Positions 32,536-40,037 are shown, counted from the first letter of the stretch. The stretch: 50,610 nt of DNA from a virus (IMGVR_UViG_3300037258_000793:1-50610); one strand, 5' to 3'. The notes: generated by a model from the sequence alone, not told the origin. Program-made: numbers and translations.

Positions 32536-33152
32536 GGCCGGGGGTCACGGTCGTCATCCCGACGCATGCGGGCCGGGAGGACGTGTACGACCTGGCGGTG
32601 CGCAGCGTCGGGGCGCAGGAGCTGCTGCCGCTCGGCGGGATCGAGGCGGTGGCCGACTTGGAGCACGCTGGCGCGGCGGCGACGCGCGACCGCGGTCTGC
32701 AGGCGGTCCGCACCGAGTGGACGGCGTTCCTCGACAGCGACGACGTGCTCTATCCACAGCACCTGGCCGTGCTGATGAACGGCGCGCGCGAGCACCGCGC
32801 GGACTACGTGTTCACTTATTTCGACGTGATCGACCGGCTCGGCCGGGTCCAGCGCGGCGCCGACCCGCTGCGCCTGTTCGGCACGCCGTTCGATCCGGAG
32901 CGGCCGACGCAGACGACGATCACGGTGCTGGTGCGGACCGACCTCGCGCAGGAGGTCGGGTTTCAGGCGCCGGAGGCGGGCGCGATGATCGACGGGCAGG
33001 TCGCCGGCGAGGACTGGCGGTTCACCTTGGGCTGTCTCGCCGCGGGCGCCAAGATCGTGCATGTGCCGGAGCGGACGTGGGGCTGGCGGCACTGGGGTCG
33101 CAGCGCGCCGGGGCGGCCGGGCAACACGAGCGGTCGGGCGGACCGCTGGTAA
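32532..33152 (+). CDS. GT-A glycosyltransferase (GT2-like)
   Basis: A 206-residue family-2-like transferase started by GTG 32532. It has the nucleotide-binding start VTVVIPTHAGREDVYDLAVRSV, then RTEWTAFLDSDDVLYPQHLAVLM with a DSDD motif matching the metal-binding DxD, and a catalytic-type EDWRFTLGCLAAGAKIVHVPERTWGWRHWG. Shorter than typical GT2 proteins (about 250-300), so perhaps a minimal catalytic domain. It closes the cassette of transferase, methyltransferase and transferase and is followed by a tRNA gene. Confidence 0.86.
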   Translation: MRPGVTVVIPTHAGREDVYDLAVRSVGAQELLPLGGIEAVADLEHAGAAATRDRGLQAVRTEWTAFLDSDDVLYPQHLAVLMNGAREHRADYVFTYFDVIDRLGRVQRGADPLRLFGTPFDPERPTQTTITVLVRTDLAQEVGFQAPEAGAMIDGQVAGEDWRFTLGCLAAGAKIVHVPERTWGWRHWGRSAPGRPGNTSGRADRW

Positions 33153-33195
33153 CCGGGCTTTCGCTCATGCGTTCGATCCGAGTACCCTCGACGGC

Positions 33196-33270
33196 AGCAG
33201 AGTGGAGCAGTTCGGTCAGCTCGCTGGGCCCATAACCCAGAGGTCGCCGGTTCGAATCCGGCCTCTGCCA
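33196..33270 (+). tRNA. initiator-like tRNA-Met (CAT)
   Basis: All arms fold: acceptor AGCAGAG with CTCTGCC, D-stem GAGC/GCTC, anticodon stem CTGGG/CCCAG, loop CCCATAA with anticodon CAT at 33231-33233, a 5-base variable loop, T-arm GCCGG-TTCGAAT-CCGGC, discriminator A, no encoded CCA. It has initiator marks: a mismatched first pair (A1 with C72), A11:T24 in the D-stem, and three G:C pairs closing the anticodon stem. Position 33 is C instead of the nearly universal T. Confidence 0.9.
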
Positions 33271-33307
33271 CGAGTCCGGGGCCGCTTACTGTCCGGCGGC
33301 GGCCTAC

Positions 33308-33721
33308 TCAGCGCCTGACAGACGGCGTCAGCGGGCCCCAGTGCTGCCACGCCCACTCGAAAGTGCAGGTCTCGCCGTCCTCGCCGTCCTCGACGAGCAT
33401 CGGCATGCCGCCAGAGCGGCCGGTCACGCGGTAGTAGCGGCCATCGCGGTCGATCAGCCACGACCCCTGCTGGAGCACCTGCCCGACACGGCGCTTCTCG
33501 GCGCGCGCCTCGGTGCCGGGCGCGTCGAAGGCGTGGATTCTTTCCCAGCGGTTCGTGCCACCGGCCGGGTTGTAGCGGCTCACGTGCAGCACTCCGGGCA
33601 GCCCGAGGCGCGTGCTGCGCGTGAAGCGGTACAGGGTTCCGCGGATCGTGCGCTCCCAGACGAGGTTCGGCCGGTCGCCGCTGATGATCGTGCGGTCGGT
33701 GGTTTCGCGGCTATCGGTCAT
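33308..33721 (-). CDS. hypothetical protein, Tudor/SH3-like strands
   Basis: A 137-residue protein overlapping the upstream small regulator as ATGA. It is beta-rich with aromatic residues: ERTIRGTLYRFTRST, GVLHVSRYNPAGGTNRWERIHAF, GSWLIDRDGRYYRVTGRSGGMPMLVE, CTFEWAWQHWG. No family recognised. Co-translation with the helix-rich regulator at 33718 suggests a two-gene unit. Confidence 0.66.
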   Translation of the reverse strand: MTDSRETTDRTIISGDRPNLVWERTIRGTLYRFTRSTRLGLPGVLHVSRYNPAGGTNRWERIHAFDAPGTEARAEKRRVGQVLQQGSWLIDRDGRYYRVTGRSGGMPMLVEDGEDGETCTFEWAWQHWGPLTPSVRR

Positions 33722-33927
33722 CGCACTGCCTCGGTCGTCTGGTTGGTGAGGTGCTGGATGAGGGTGTCGCGGTGCTGCTCGGCGAGGGCCAGGAGCGCGA
33801 GTTCGAGCTCGGAGGTGGTGACGCGTTTGCCGCGGGCGATGGTCATCTCGGCGCAGAGGTTGCGCAGCTGCTTGGCGGCGTCCTGGGTGAGGTTGACGGA
33901 GATGTAGCGGTCGGTGTCTCTCGGCAT
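33718..33927 (-). CDS. small ribbon-helix-helix-like regulator
   Basis: A 69-residue protein from ATG 33927. The N-terminal RYISVNLTQDAAKQLRNLCAEM followed by a second helix KRVTTSELELALLALAEQHRDTL matches a ribbon-helix-helix fold (one strand, two helices). The promoter next to it holds repeated GCGGTAC words, as expected for autoregulation by such proteins. A longer version from 34017 would run through those repeats and is rejected. Confidence 0.68.
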   Translation of the reverse strand: MPRDTDRYISVNLTQDAAKQLRNLCAEMTIARGKRVTTSELELALLALAEQHRDTLIQHLTNQTTEAVR

Positions 33928-33936
33928 GTCACAAGA

Positions 33937-33991
33937 GTACCGCAAATTCGGTACGGGACAAGTCTTGTGTAGTTGCGGTACATGCGGTACA
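33937..33991. promoter_or_regulatory. operator cluster with GGTAC repeats
   Basis: A palindrome GTACCG-N6-CGGTAC spans 33937-33954. Two directly adjacent copies of TGCGGTACA follow at 33974-33991. All share CGGTAC half-sites. The cluster fills the gap between the divergent genes at 33927 and 34032, fitting binding by the small regulator. Confidence 0.68.
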
Positions 33992-34031
33992 TTGAAGTTG
34001 TCGGCAGGGAACGGCAACGAAGGAGACCAGG

Positions 34032-34424
34032 ATGATGACCGAGACCCACAACACCGAGATCCGCGCCATCGAGCTCGAGCGCAGCCCGGAGCGCGCCGAG
34101 TACGCCGCCGGCGACCTGCACCTGATCGTCGAGCAGACCGCCGACAGCCTCGGCGCGCGACTGCGCCGCGACGCCCACATGTACGACATCTACATCCCGA
34201 TGGCGGACGTGCTCGACCTCGCGAACCGCCCCGTGCACCTGGTGCAGGCCGCGCTGATCGCCCTGGAGGCGCGCGGAGAGATCGGACTCGAGATCAGCCT
34301 CGACGAGGAGGAGGAGCCGAACAACGGCCCGTTCTGGGCCAGCGTCCCGGACCGCGACATGGAGACCGGCACGGCAACGGTCGGTATCGAGCCGGTCCTG
34401 ATCAGCCACGTCTATGTGATCTGA
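34032..34424 (+). CDS. hypothetical acidic protein
   Basis: A 130-residue protein with ribosome site AAGGAG ahead of ATG 34032. It is acidic and mixed alpha/beta (TEIRAIELERSPERAEYAAGDLHLIVEQTADS, IYIPMADVLDLANRPVHLVQAALIALEARGEIGLEISLDEEEE). A strong terminator follows, so it is a one-gene unit divergent from the ribbon-helix-helix gene and probably under the same operators. No family recognised. Confidence 0.75.
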   Translation: MMTETHNTEIRAIELERSPERAEYAAGDLHLIVEQTADSLGARLRRDAHMYDIYIPMADVLDLANRPVHLVQAALIALEARGEIGLEISLDEEEEPNNGPFWASVPDRDMETGTATVGIEPVLISHVYVI

Positions 34425-34437
34425 GCGCGGCAGCAGA

Positions 34438-34464
34438 AGGCCCCCAGGACCATCCTGGGGGCCT
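34438..34464 (+). terminator. strong intrinsic terminator
   Basis: AGGCCCCCAGG at 34438-34448 pairs exactly with 34454-34464 around a 5-base loop, followed by TCTT. It closes the rightward unit at 34032 and faces the end of the leftward translocase gene. The 34465-34580 stretch beyond it holds no gene, only several CTAACT words. Confidence 0.85.
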
Positions 34465-34580
34465 CTTCGCTGCGCGCACGTAACCCGGCCTCACTCGGCT
34501 AACTACCTAACTCTCCCTGCTCAGCGGCGTCTACTGGATGATCTACCGGCGGGTTACGGATCTAACTCGGATCGGCCGAC

Positions 34581-36692
34581 CTAACTCACGTCGGCCGGCT
34601 CGCGCGCTGCCATCGCGATCCGGATCGCGGCCGGGTCGACCGGGTACCGGTTGTTCGTCGACGGAACTTTCAGCCCGTACTCGTCGTCCAGCCGCGCCCT
34701 CAGGTCGGTGCCGGTCAGCCCGCGGTACGGCGGGTAGTTCGGCGCGAACACCTGCAGCCGCTTGGCCGCCTCGGCGACCGGTACCGGCTCGTCGCCGAGC
34801 ACCTCGGCCAGGTCGACGAGCAGATCCCGCCGCTCGGGCGCAGCAGCAGGCCGGGCGGTCGCCTTCGTGCGCGTGCCGTCCGCGACGACGTCCATGGCCC
34901 GCGCGATGACGTCGGTGGCGGCGTCGAACCCGGTGTCGTCGTTGACCTCGATGAAGAACCACTTCAGGATCTCGAACAGCTGATCCGACACGCCTGTGAT
35001 CAGCGACGTGCCGCGGTCGGTGCCCGGCCGCAGCTCGGTCGCCCGGATGCCGGCCGCAAACGACCCGTCACCGAGGAAGCCGTCGTTCGACCGCCAAGAC
35101 TTCACGTAGAAGCAGGCGTTGACGCTGACCAGCTCGACGATCTTGGGCGGGATCGCTTCCTTCCGGGCCGACTGGGTGTCGAACATCAGCGTGATGCCGG
35201 TCTTGCGGGCGCGCCGGATGGTGTTCGCGCCCATCTCCACGGCCTGCTCGCCGAACTCCGGGTGGCCGAACAGCTCGTGGCACTCGGAGAACAGCGCGAC
35301 GATCGGCCGCAGATCACTGCGCTCGGCGGCGATCTTGCGGGTCAACTTCTTCGCGCCGAGCTTGCGCAGCTCGTCCTCGCGCTTTTCGACCTCGGCGTAC
35401 AGGTCGACCATGGATTGCAGGCCTGCCGCGGTGACGTCGTCGGTCGCGCCGCGGTGGTAGCGGGCGAGGCGCGGTTCGAACGCGTCGAAGTCGCCGTTGT
35501 TGGCGAACACGTGCACCCACAGCTCGGCCAGCGGGTCCAGGGCGCAGCCGAGCATATAGACCCGGCACGCGTTGCTCTTGCCCTGGCCCATCTGTCCGCC
35601 GGCGACGGCGTTGGCGGCGTAGACGGGGGCGAGCAGCACGTCGCCGCGCGGGGTGATGCCGACCGGGACGCCGGCGAACACATCGGCGGTCCCGGTGTGC
35701 AGCAGCGGGTATTCGGGGGCGAGTCCGTCCAGGCTGCCGCGGTCGGCAACCCACACGTCGACGGCGCCCACCGGGCCGGTCTTGGCTTTGGCCGCGTCGG
35801 CCGGCCAGACCTCGACCTGCGATCGCATCAGGTTGCGGGCGAAGGTCTCGTTCACGTCGGCGATCATGGATGGGTTGACGCCGAGTGGCAGCTCGGCGAT
35901 GAAGCGGTAGCCTCTCCCCTCGCGCACGGGCGGCAGCGTGAACGCTGGCACCCAGCCGCTCTTGAATGCGGCGTTGAGCTTGGCGATGCCGAGGTGCTGG
36001 AGGGCCCGAACGACGCCGTCCGCGGTGACGATCAGCCCGGCGTTCTGCTGCTCGGGCTGGAGCTTGGCGACCCACTCTGTGCTGCTGATGGCGGCGTGGC
36101 GTCGGCCGAGGTTCCACAGCCACGCCAGCAGCCCGGCCGGGGCCGCCCACACGGCGAGCGCCATGGCGACGTCGACGGCGTCGGCGCACCAGCGGATGAC
36201 GTCGATAAGCGCCTTGAGCGGGCCGAGGACTTCGCGCGGCTGGTGGCTGGCCAGGGCGAGCAGGATGCCGAGGGCGAACAGGCCGGCCACGGTCAGCCCG
36301 GCGCCGACCAGGGCCGCTTTGGCGGCGTGGGGGGCGTGTCGGATCAGGTCCATGCGGCGCCGGTGGCGTTCCTGCCGCTGTTTGCGGGCGCGATCCTCCC
36401 ACTCCAGAACGCGCTCGTGGTCACCGGCCGCCTCGGCTGCGCGCATCATCCGCTCGTGGCGGGTGGTCGACCGGGAGTCGCGTGACCTGCGGGCTGCGAC
36501 GGACACGCCGAGGGCGACGTGGACGGCGTGCCGGGCCACGGTCTTGCTCGCCGGGTGGGTGACGACCCGGCGCACGAGCTGGCGGCGCGCGGGCGCGTCG
36601 GGAGTCAGTTCCGGGGCTGCTTCGGACGTAGCGGCTGGTGGTGCTGGGGGTGCGTCCGTCGGCGCGTCCGCGTCCGGGACGGTCTTCACCAT
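34581..36692 (-). CDS. FtsK/TraB-like DNA translocase
   Basis: A 703-residue membrane-anchored ATPase. Two membrane spans lie near residues 127-148 and 170-193 after a basic N-terminus. The motor domain has Walker A GQMGQGKS at about 366-373, a Walker B-like IVALFSECHELF near 465 (Ser-Glu in place of Asp-Glu), and FtsK-type ITLMFDTQSARKEAIPPKIVELV. The end (FAPNYPPYRGLTGTDLRARLDDEYGLKVPS) is a winged helix like FtsK-gamma. Similar proteins move double-stranded DNA between mycelial compartments in actinomycete plasmids and integrative elements. Ribosome site GGAAGGAG. Last gene of a leftward unit with DUF2637. Confidence 0.9.
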   Translation of the reverse strand: MVKTVPDADAPTDAPPAPPAATSEAAPELTPDAPARRQLVRRVVTHPASKTVARHAVHVALGVSVAARRSRDSRSTTRHERMMRAAEAAGDHERVLEWEDRARKQRQERHRRRMDLIRHAPHAAKAALVGAGLTVAGLFALGILLALASHQPREVLGPLKALIDVIRWCADAVDVAMALAVWAAPAGLLAWLWNLGRRHAAISSTEWVAKLQPEQQNAGLIVTADGVVRALQHLGIAKLNAAFKSGWVPAFTLPPVREGRGYRFIAELPLGVNPSMIADVNETFARNLMRSQVEVWPADAAKAKTGPVGAVDVWVADRGSLDGLAPEYPLLHTGTADVFAGVPVGITPRGDVLLAPVYAANAVAGGQMGQGKSNACRVYMLGCALDPLAELWVHVFANNGDFDAFEPRLARYHRGATDDVTAAGLQSMVDLYAEVEKREDELRKLGAKKLTRKIAAERSDLRPIVALFSECHELFGHPEFGEQAVEMGANTIRRARKTGITLMFDTQSARKEAIPPKIVELVSVNACFYVKSWRSNDGFLGDGSFAAGIRATELRPGTDRGTSLITGVSDQLFEILKWFFIEVNDDTGFDAATDVIARAMDVVADGTRTKATARPAAAPERRDLLVDLAEVLGDEPVPVAEAAKRLQVFAPNYPPYRGLTGTDLRARLDDEYGLKVPSTNNRYPVDPAAIRIAMAAREPADVS

Positions 36693-36709
36693 GCTCTCCT
36701 TCCGATTGG

Positions 36710-36955
36710 CTACGGCCGGCGGCGCAGTCGTCCGCCGCTGGCGGCGTGCTCGGCCTCGATACGTTGGGCGGCCTCGTAGCGGTCGCCTTCGCGTGCCTCC
36801 CGGCTGACCACATTGCCGCGCCTGTCGGTGACCGTGACCGTGTAGCGGCCCCGGCTGTCCGGCGCGCCGAATTCGACCTGGCCGTGTCCGCTGTCCAGCA
36901 CGATCGGCCGTTCGGCCTTGCGGTCGCCGCTGGCACTGTTGCCGAAGAGTCCCAT
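36710..36955 (-). CDS. small protein upstream of the translocase
   Basis: An 81-residue protein. The middle forms strands (PIVLDSGHGQVEFGAPDSRGRYTVTVTDRRGNVVS) and the end a helix (DRYEAAQRIEAEHAA), a small beta-hairpin-then-helix domain. ATG 36955 overlaps the preceding stop as TGATG. It lies in the unit of transfer-like genes. No family recognised. Confidence 0.68.
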   Translation of the reverse strand: MGLFGNSASGDRKAERPIVLDSGHGQVEFGAPDSRGRYTVTVTDRRGNVVSREAREGDRYEAAQRIEAEHAASGGRLRRRP

Positions 36956-37146
36956 CAGTGCCCTCCGTCGCTCTCGCGCTGGTCGACCGTGATCCATTCG
37001 ATGGCCGGGGAGCTGCCGAACGTGTCCTCGAGCTCGGCGGCGCGCTTCGCGGAGACGTCCGGGTGCTGCTGCGTCTGGCCGTTGGAGCGGATGGTCACGT
37101 CGAAGCGCGCACCGCTGTTGCTGTCGCCGACGGTGTCGTTGGGCAT
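36955..37146 (-). CDS. small protein in the transfer-like unit
   Basis: A 63-residue protein from ATG 37146: a strand RFDVTIRSNGQTQQH, a helix SAKRAAELEDTFG and a final strand AIEWITVDQ. The composition parallels the neighbouring 81-residue protein, and both may bind DNA or each other. No family recognised. Confidence 0.6.
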   Translation of the reverse strand: MPNDTVGDSNSGARFDVTIRSNGQTQQHPDVSAKRAAELEDTFGSSPAIEWITVDQRESDGGH

Positions 37147-37148
37147 GG

Positions 37149-37598
37149 TCAGTACCTCGTGTTCGTGGGGGTCGGGTTGCGGTGGCCGCGGATCTCGACC
37201 GCGACGACGAGTGCACACAGGACTGTGGCGAGGGCGGCCAGCGCGGTGATGGCCAGGGCGATGCGGGATCCGGTGGCCGCGGTGTCGAGCAGGCTGAGGG
37301 CCGAGCCGAAGAGGCCGGCCAACATCGCCGTCTGCGCCTCGGTGAACCGGCCGCAACGATGCGGCGGCCCGCCGCGGGTCGGCGCGGCCGGCGACGTGCC
37401 GGGCATCGTGACGTCGATGCCGGGATGCGCCGGCGCCGCGGTCGACCCGTGCAGGACGATCGGGCGCTCAGCGCGCGCGAAGTCGGCAGCCGCCCGGAAC
37501 AGTCCGGCGAGCTCGCCGACGTTGACCGTCTGGCTGGGCGTCGGTTCGGCCAGTTCGGCGGCCGTGACGACGCGCGCTGGCACTCTCGGCTCATTCAT
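37149..37598 (-). CDS. single-span membrane protein in the transfer-like unit
   Basis: A 149-residue protein. The N-terminal 100 residues are soluble, with a helix NVGELAGLFRAAADFARAERPIVL. One membrane span is at about residues 113-135 (RIALAITALAALATVLCALVVAV), followed by a short basic tail. It overlaps the DUF2637 gene by 8 bases. The setting resembles the small membrane spread (spd) genes of actinomycete plasmids, but no direct match is claimed. Confidence 0.66.
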   Translation of the reverse strand: MNEPRVPARVVTAAELAEPTPSQTVNVGELAGLFRAAADFARAERPIVLHGSTAAPAHPGIDVTMPGTSPAAPTRGGPPHRCGRFTEAQTAMLAGLFGSALSLLDTAATGSRIALAITALAALATVLCALVVAVEIRGHRNPTPTNTRY

Positions 37599-38676
37599 CG
37601 GCGTTGTCCTTCGCGAGGTACCGGCCGATGGTCCGTTCGCTCACGCCGATGCGCTCGGCGATCTGGCGCTTGGTCCAGTCGGGATGGCGCGCCCGCAGGT
37701 CCCTCGCCCGGTCGGCCGGATTGCGGGGGCGACGTGCGGCGGGACGCTGGACGCTGTCCGGCTCGATGTCCTGGACGCTGTCCGGCGCGACGGTGGGCTC
37801 AGGGCGGCTTGATCGCGGGCGGCGGCGACCGGCCGGCTGCCAGCCGCGGTGTCGCGGTCGCTGTCTCGGCCGGTACCGCACACGGGGCAGGTCGCTCGGA
37901 GGAGCGGATCCGACGAGTGCGAGGGCCTGCTCGATGTCGTGCTCGGTGTCGTCGTCCGTGTCCGGCTCGCCGTCCGGTCCGGCCGCCGCCGTGGCGGTCG
38001 CGTAGACGTCGGCCGGGCCGACCTCGGCCAGGGCGATCTGCAGGCGCAGCAGCGGGCCGACACGCCACCGCCAGCCGCGGCCGTGCAGCGTCCGGGCCGC
38101 GGCGATCGCGCCGAGCCTCTGGCGCTCCATGTCCAGGGCCCGCGGGTAGGAGTTGATGCGCCACAGGACCATGCGGCGCCACAGCTTGAGCGTCGGCCAG
38201 GGCGAGACGAGCCAGCGGGAGGTGGGGATCGGTTCGCGGCGCGACCCGGTGGCCAGGTTCGTCTGGCGGCGCACGACGTGCCGCATCAGCTCGATGAACA
38301 CGACCCAGATGGACGGCATGAGCACGTGGGCGACGCGGCCGGGCAGGTTGCCGGTGGCGTTGAAGTTCAGGTAGACGGTGCCGGCGGTCGCGCCGTACAC
38401 GGTGAGGCGGGCGAGCGGGTGGGACATGTCGAGTCGGGCCAGGACGAGGTCGACGCCGGAGAAGACGAAGACGGTCAGGTCGACGACGATCGGCACGAGC
38501 CAGGACCAGCGGTATCCGAATGCGGGGATCATCTCGGTGGACACGGCGCGGAACGAGAGCACCATGCCGCCGACCGCGATCAGCGCGGCCATGACGCCGA
38601 TGGTGGCGGCGACGGTGGTCCAGCCGCCGCCGAGCGGTTCGACACGCCGGTGGTCCGTCTCGGCCGGGCCGCTCAC
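37591..38676 (-). CDS. DUF2637 (SpdB-like) membrane protein with C-terminal helix-turn-helix
   Basis: A 361-residue protein from GTG 38676, overlapping the small gene upstream as GTGA. Four membrane segments lie within residues 15-140: TVAATIGVMAALIAVGGMVLSF, WLVPIVVDLTVFVFSGVDLVLA, RLTVYGATAGTVYLNF and VLMPSIWVVFIELMRHVV. This is the DUF2637 fold found with TraB-type translocases. An acidic and basic linker leads to a C-terminal helix-turn-helix (DWTKRQIAERIGVSERTIGRYLA). SpdB-like proteins help plasmid spread between hyphal compartments; here the gene is carried by a phage. Confidence 0.85.
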   Translation of the reverse strand: MSGPAETDHRRVEPLGGGWTTVAATIGVMAALIAVGGMVLSFRAVSTEMIPAFGYRWSWLVPIVVDLTVFVFSGVDLVLARLDMSHPLARLTVYGATAGTVYLNFNATGNLPGRVAHVLMPSIWVVFIELMRHVVRRQTNLATGSRREPIPTSRWLVSPWPTLKLWRRMVLWRINSYPRALDMERQRLGAIAAARTLHGRGWRWRVGPLLRLQIALAEVGPADVYATATAAAGPDGEPDTDDDTEHDIEQALALVGSAPPSDLPRVRYRPRQRPRHRGWQPAGRRRPRSSRPEPTVAPDSVQDIEPDSVQRPAARRPRNPADRARDLRARHPDWTKRQIAERIGVSERTIGRYLAKDNADE

Positions 38677-38816
38677 CGTGCGGCCGTCCGGGCGTTGCGC
38701 AGCACGCAGACGGTGAGAGTGGCCACGAGGGCGCCGAGCACGGCGTTCGTGGCGGTCGGGTGGGTCAGGTAGCTCGCAGCGATCGCGACAGTCGCGAGGA
38801 GGCGTCGGGTAGCCAT
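38673..38816 (-). CDS. 47-residue membrane peptide heading the transfer-like unit
   Basis: A short frame from ATG 38816: TRRLLATVAIAASYL, then TNAVLGALVATLTVCVLRNART, giving one or two membrane segments. Its stop overlaps the DUF2637 start as GTGA, which supports real translation. The start codon lies inside the left arm of a 39-base inverted repeat, suggesting tight control, perhaps from a leaderless message. Confidence 0.62.
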   Translation of the reverse strand: MATRRLLATVAIAASYLTHPTATNAVLGALVATLTVCVLRNARTAAR

Positions 38817-38853
38817 GGCCCAAGTGTAATGAAATCCTTTACACTTGGGCCAT
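38815..38853. promoter_or_regulatory. perfect 15-bp inverted repeat in a divergent promoter
   Basis: ATGGCCCAAGTGTAA at 38815-38829 and its exact complement at 38839-38853 flank a 9-base spacer TGAAATCCT. The repeat sits between the leftward transfer-like unit and the rightward helix-turn-helix gene at 38870 and covers the start codon of the former. It is most likely the operator of that regulator. Confidence 0.75.
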
Positions 38854-38869
38854 CCTTAGACTCTGGTCT

Positions 38870-39151
38870 GTGACTGATGAGGGAATTGAGGGCGCGGTGG
38901 AGGAGCTTCGGGCGATCACTGACCCGGTCGAACGCGCGCTGGCCGCCCACCGGTTGCAGGGGCGCATTTCGACGGCGCGCAGGGACGTGTCCGTGATCCG
39001 GACCGAGACGGTGCGGCAACTGCGCACGCGGGGCTGGTCGCATCAGCAGGTCGCGGATCTGCTGGGGATCTCGCGGGGGAACGCGCAGGGCATCGCTGAG
39101 GGCCGCGGCCTGAATGCGGACGCGCGCGACGCCGGACAGCCGGAGGACTAG
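38870..39151 (+). CDS. helix-turn-helix regulator of the divergent promoter
   Basis: A 93-residue protein from GTG 38870. A helical N-terminal half (EGAVEELRAITDPVERALAAHRLQGRI) is followed by a sigma-region-4-like helix-turn-helix: VRQLRTRGWSHQQVADLLGISRGNAQGIAEG. The pattern is common in small actinomycete plasmid and phage regulators. It lies 17 bases from a perfect inverted repeat and ends overlapping the convergent gene by 4 bases. It probably controls the DUF2637-FtsK unit and itself. Confidence 0.78.
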   Translation: MTDEGIEGAVEELRAITDPVERALAAHRLQGRISTARRDVSVIRTETVRQLRTRGWSHQQVADLLGISRGNAQGIAEGRGLNADARDAGQPED

Positions 39152-39618
39152 ACCGTCCAGGCCGGGTCGTAGTCCGGATGCTCGACGAACGGGGCGGCGA
39201 GGGCCAGGACGGCCACGGTGAGGGCTTCCTCGGCGCCCTGAACCCTCTGCGCGTCGAAGGCGTGGTAGCCGTCGCGGCGCACCTCCGCGATTCGTGTGCG
39301 GGCCCCTGCGTAGGCCTTGACGATGGCACGCTTGGCGGCGATGTCGGCTAGGACGCGGGCCGGATCCCAGTACGCCACGTGCCGCGTCGTCGATGCCGTC
39401 ATGCACAGCGTCGAGCTGCCTTCGCAGTCCCACAGTCCGATGCCGTCAGCGGCGATGACGAGGCCGAAGCCGTGCTCCCAGGCTCGTTCTGAGGCGCCGC
39501 GCTCGTTGCTGGCGTTGGCTGTCCATGGCGCCGGGTCAGCGGCCGCGGCTGCCTCGGCGAGCTGCTGCTCCTCGTCGTAGCGGGCGGTCAGGAACTCGAC
39601 GATGTCCACGTCAGCCAT
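39148..39618 (-). CDS. DUF6221-like protein
   Basis: A 156-residue protein matching a family seen in actinophages and streptomycetes: an N-terminal helix VDIVEFLTARYDEEQQLAEAA, then WEHGFGLVIAADG, HVAYWDPARVLADIAAKRAIVKAY and a closing APFVEHPDYDPAW. The phrases PARVLADIAAKRAI and HPDYDPAW are the recurring ends of this family. Function unknown. Last gene of the leftward early region. Confidence 0.75.
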   Translation of the reverse strand: MADVDIVEFLTARYDEEQQLAEAAAAADPAPWTANASNERGASERAWEHGFGLVIAADGIGLWDCEGSSTLCMTASTTRHVAYWDPARVLADIAAKRAIVKAYAGARTRIAEVRRDGYHAFDAQRVQGAEEALTVAVLALAAPFVEHPDYDPAWTV

Positions 39619-40036
39619 TATCGCCGTTCCGCGGAGGCGCGGGGCGTAGCTCGGTGGCGCGCAGCGCGAAGTAGGCGGCGACCGGATCGGCCGGAAGCGG
39701 CTGGTCGGGCACCGGCATGACGGCGCCGGGGCGTGTCGGGTGCGGCTCGTTGTGGAAGGTGAGCGGCAGCTGGAACGAGGGTGCGAGGGGCGCCCCGTTG
39801 TCGGCGCTGGCGTCCCGCTTCGTGAGCCGGAAGCGCATGGCGTACGAGGCAGCGTCCAGGCCGGTCGTCAGTGTCCAGTCGCCTTCCTGGGCCTGGTTGA
39901 GTTCTTCGATGGTGATCTCGATCTGGCCTCCGAGGCGGTCGACGAGAACGGCGATGACGGCGTAGGCCTGCTTGATCTCGTCGCGCCGGTTGGCTTCGCG
40001 GTATGCGGCGGTCGCTGTTTCCTGGAGGAAGTCCAC
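39611..40036 (-). CDS. hypothetical early protein
   Basis: A 141-residue protein from GTG 40036. Helix REANRRDEIKQAYAVIAVLVDRLGG leads to a strand EITIEELNQA and a beta region TTGLDAASYAMRFRLTKRD, then a Pro-rich stretch. It overlaps its downstream neighbour by 8 bases. No family recognised. Confidence 0.65.
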   Translation of the reverse strand: MDFLQETATAAYREANRRDEIKQAYAVIAVLVDRLGGQIEITIEELNQAQEGDWTLTTGLDAASYAMRFRLTKRDASADNGAPLAPSFQLPLTFHNEPHPTRPGAVMPVPDQPLPADPVAAYFALRATELRPAPPRNGDNG

Positions 40037-40037
40037 G

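Noticed and set aside
34465-34586. CTAACT words (34499, 34507, 34562, 34581) as a transfer locus recognised by the translocase
   Set aside because: Spacing is irregular, and one copy is in the stop region; known TraB sites are 8-base repeats in longer arrays. Also a CGTAACCCG pair 62 bases apart is too far to be a convincing hairpin.
35262-36485. Long plus-strand open frame within the translocase gene
   Set aside because: Antisense shadow; the minus frame has Walker motifs and membrane spans.
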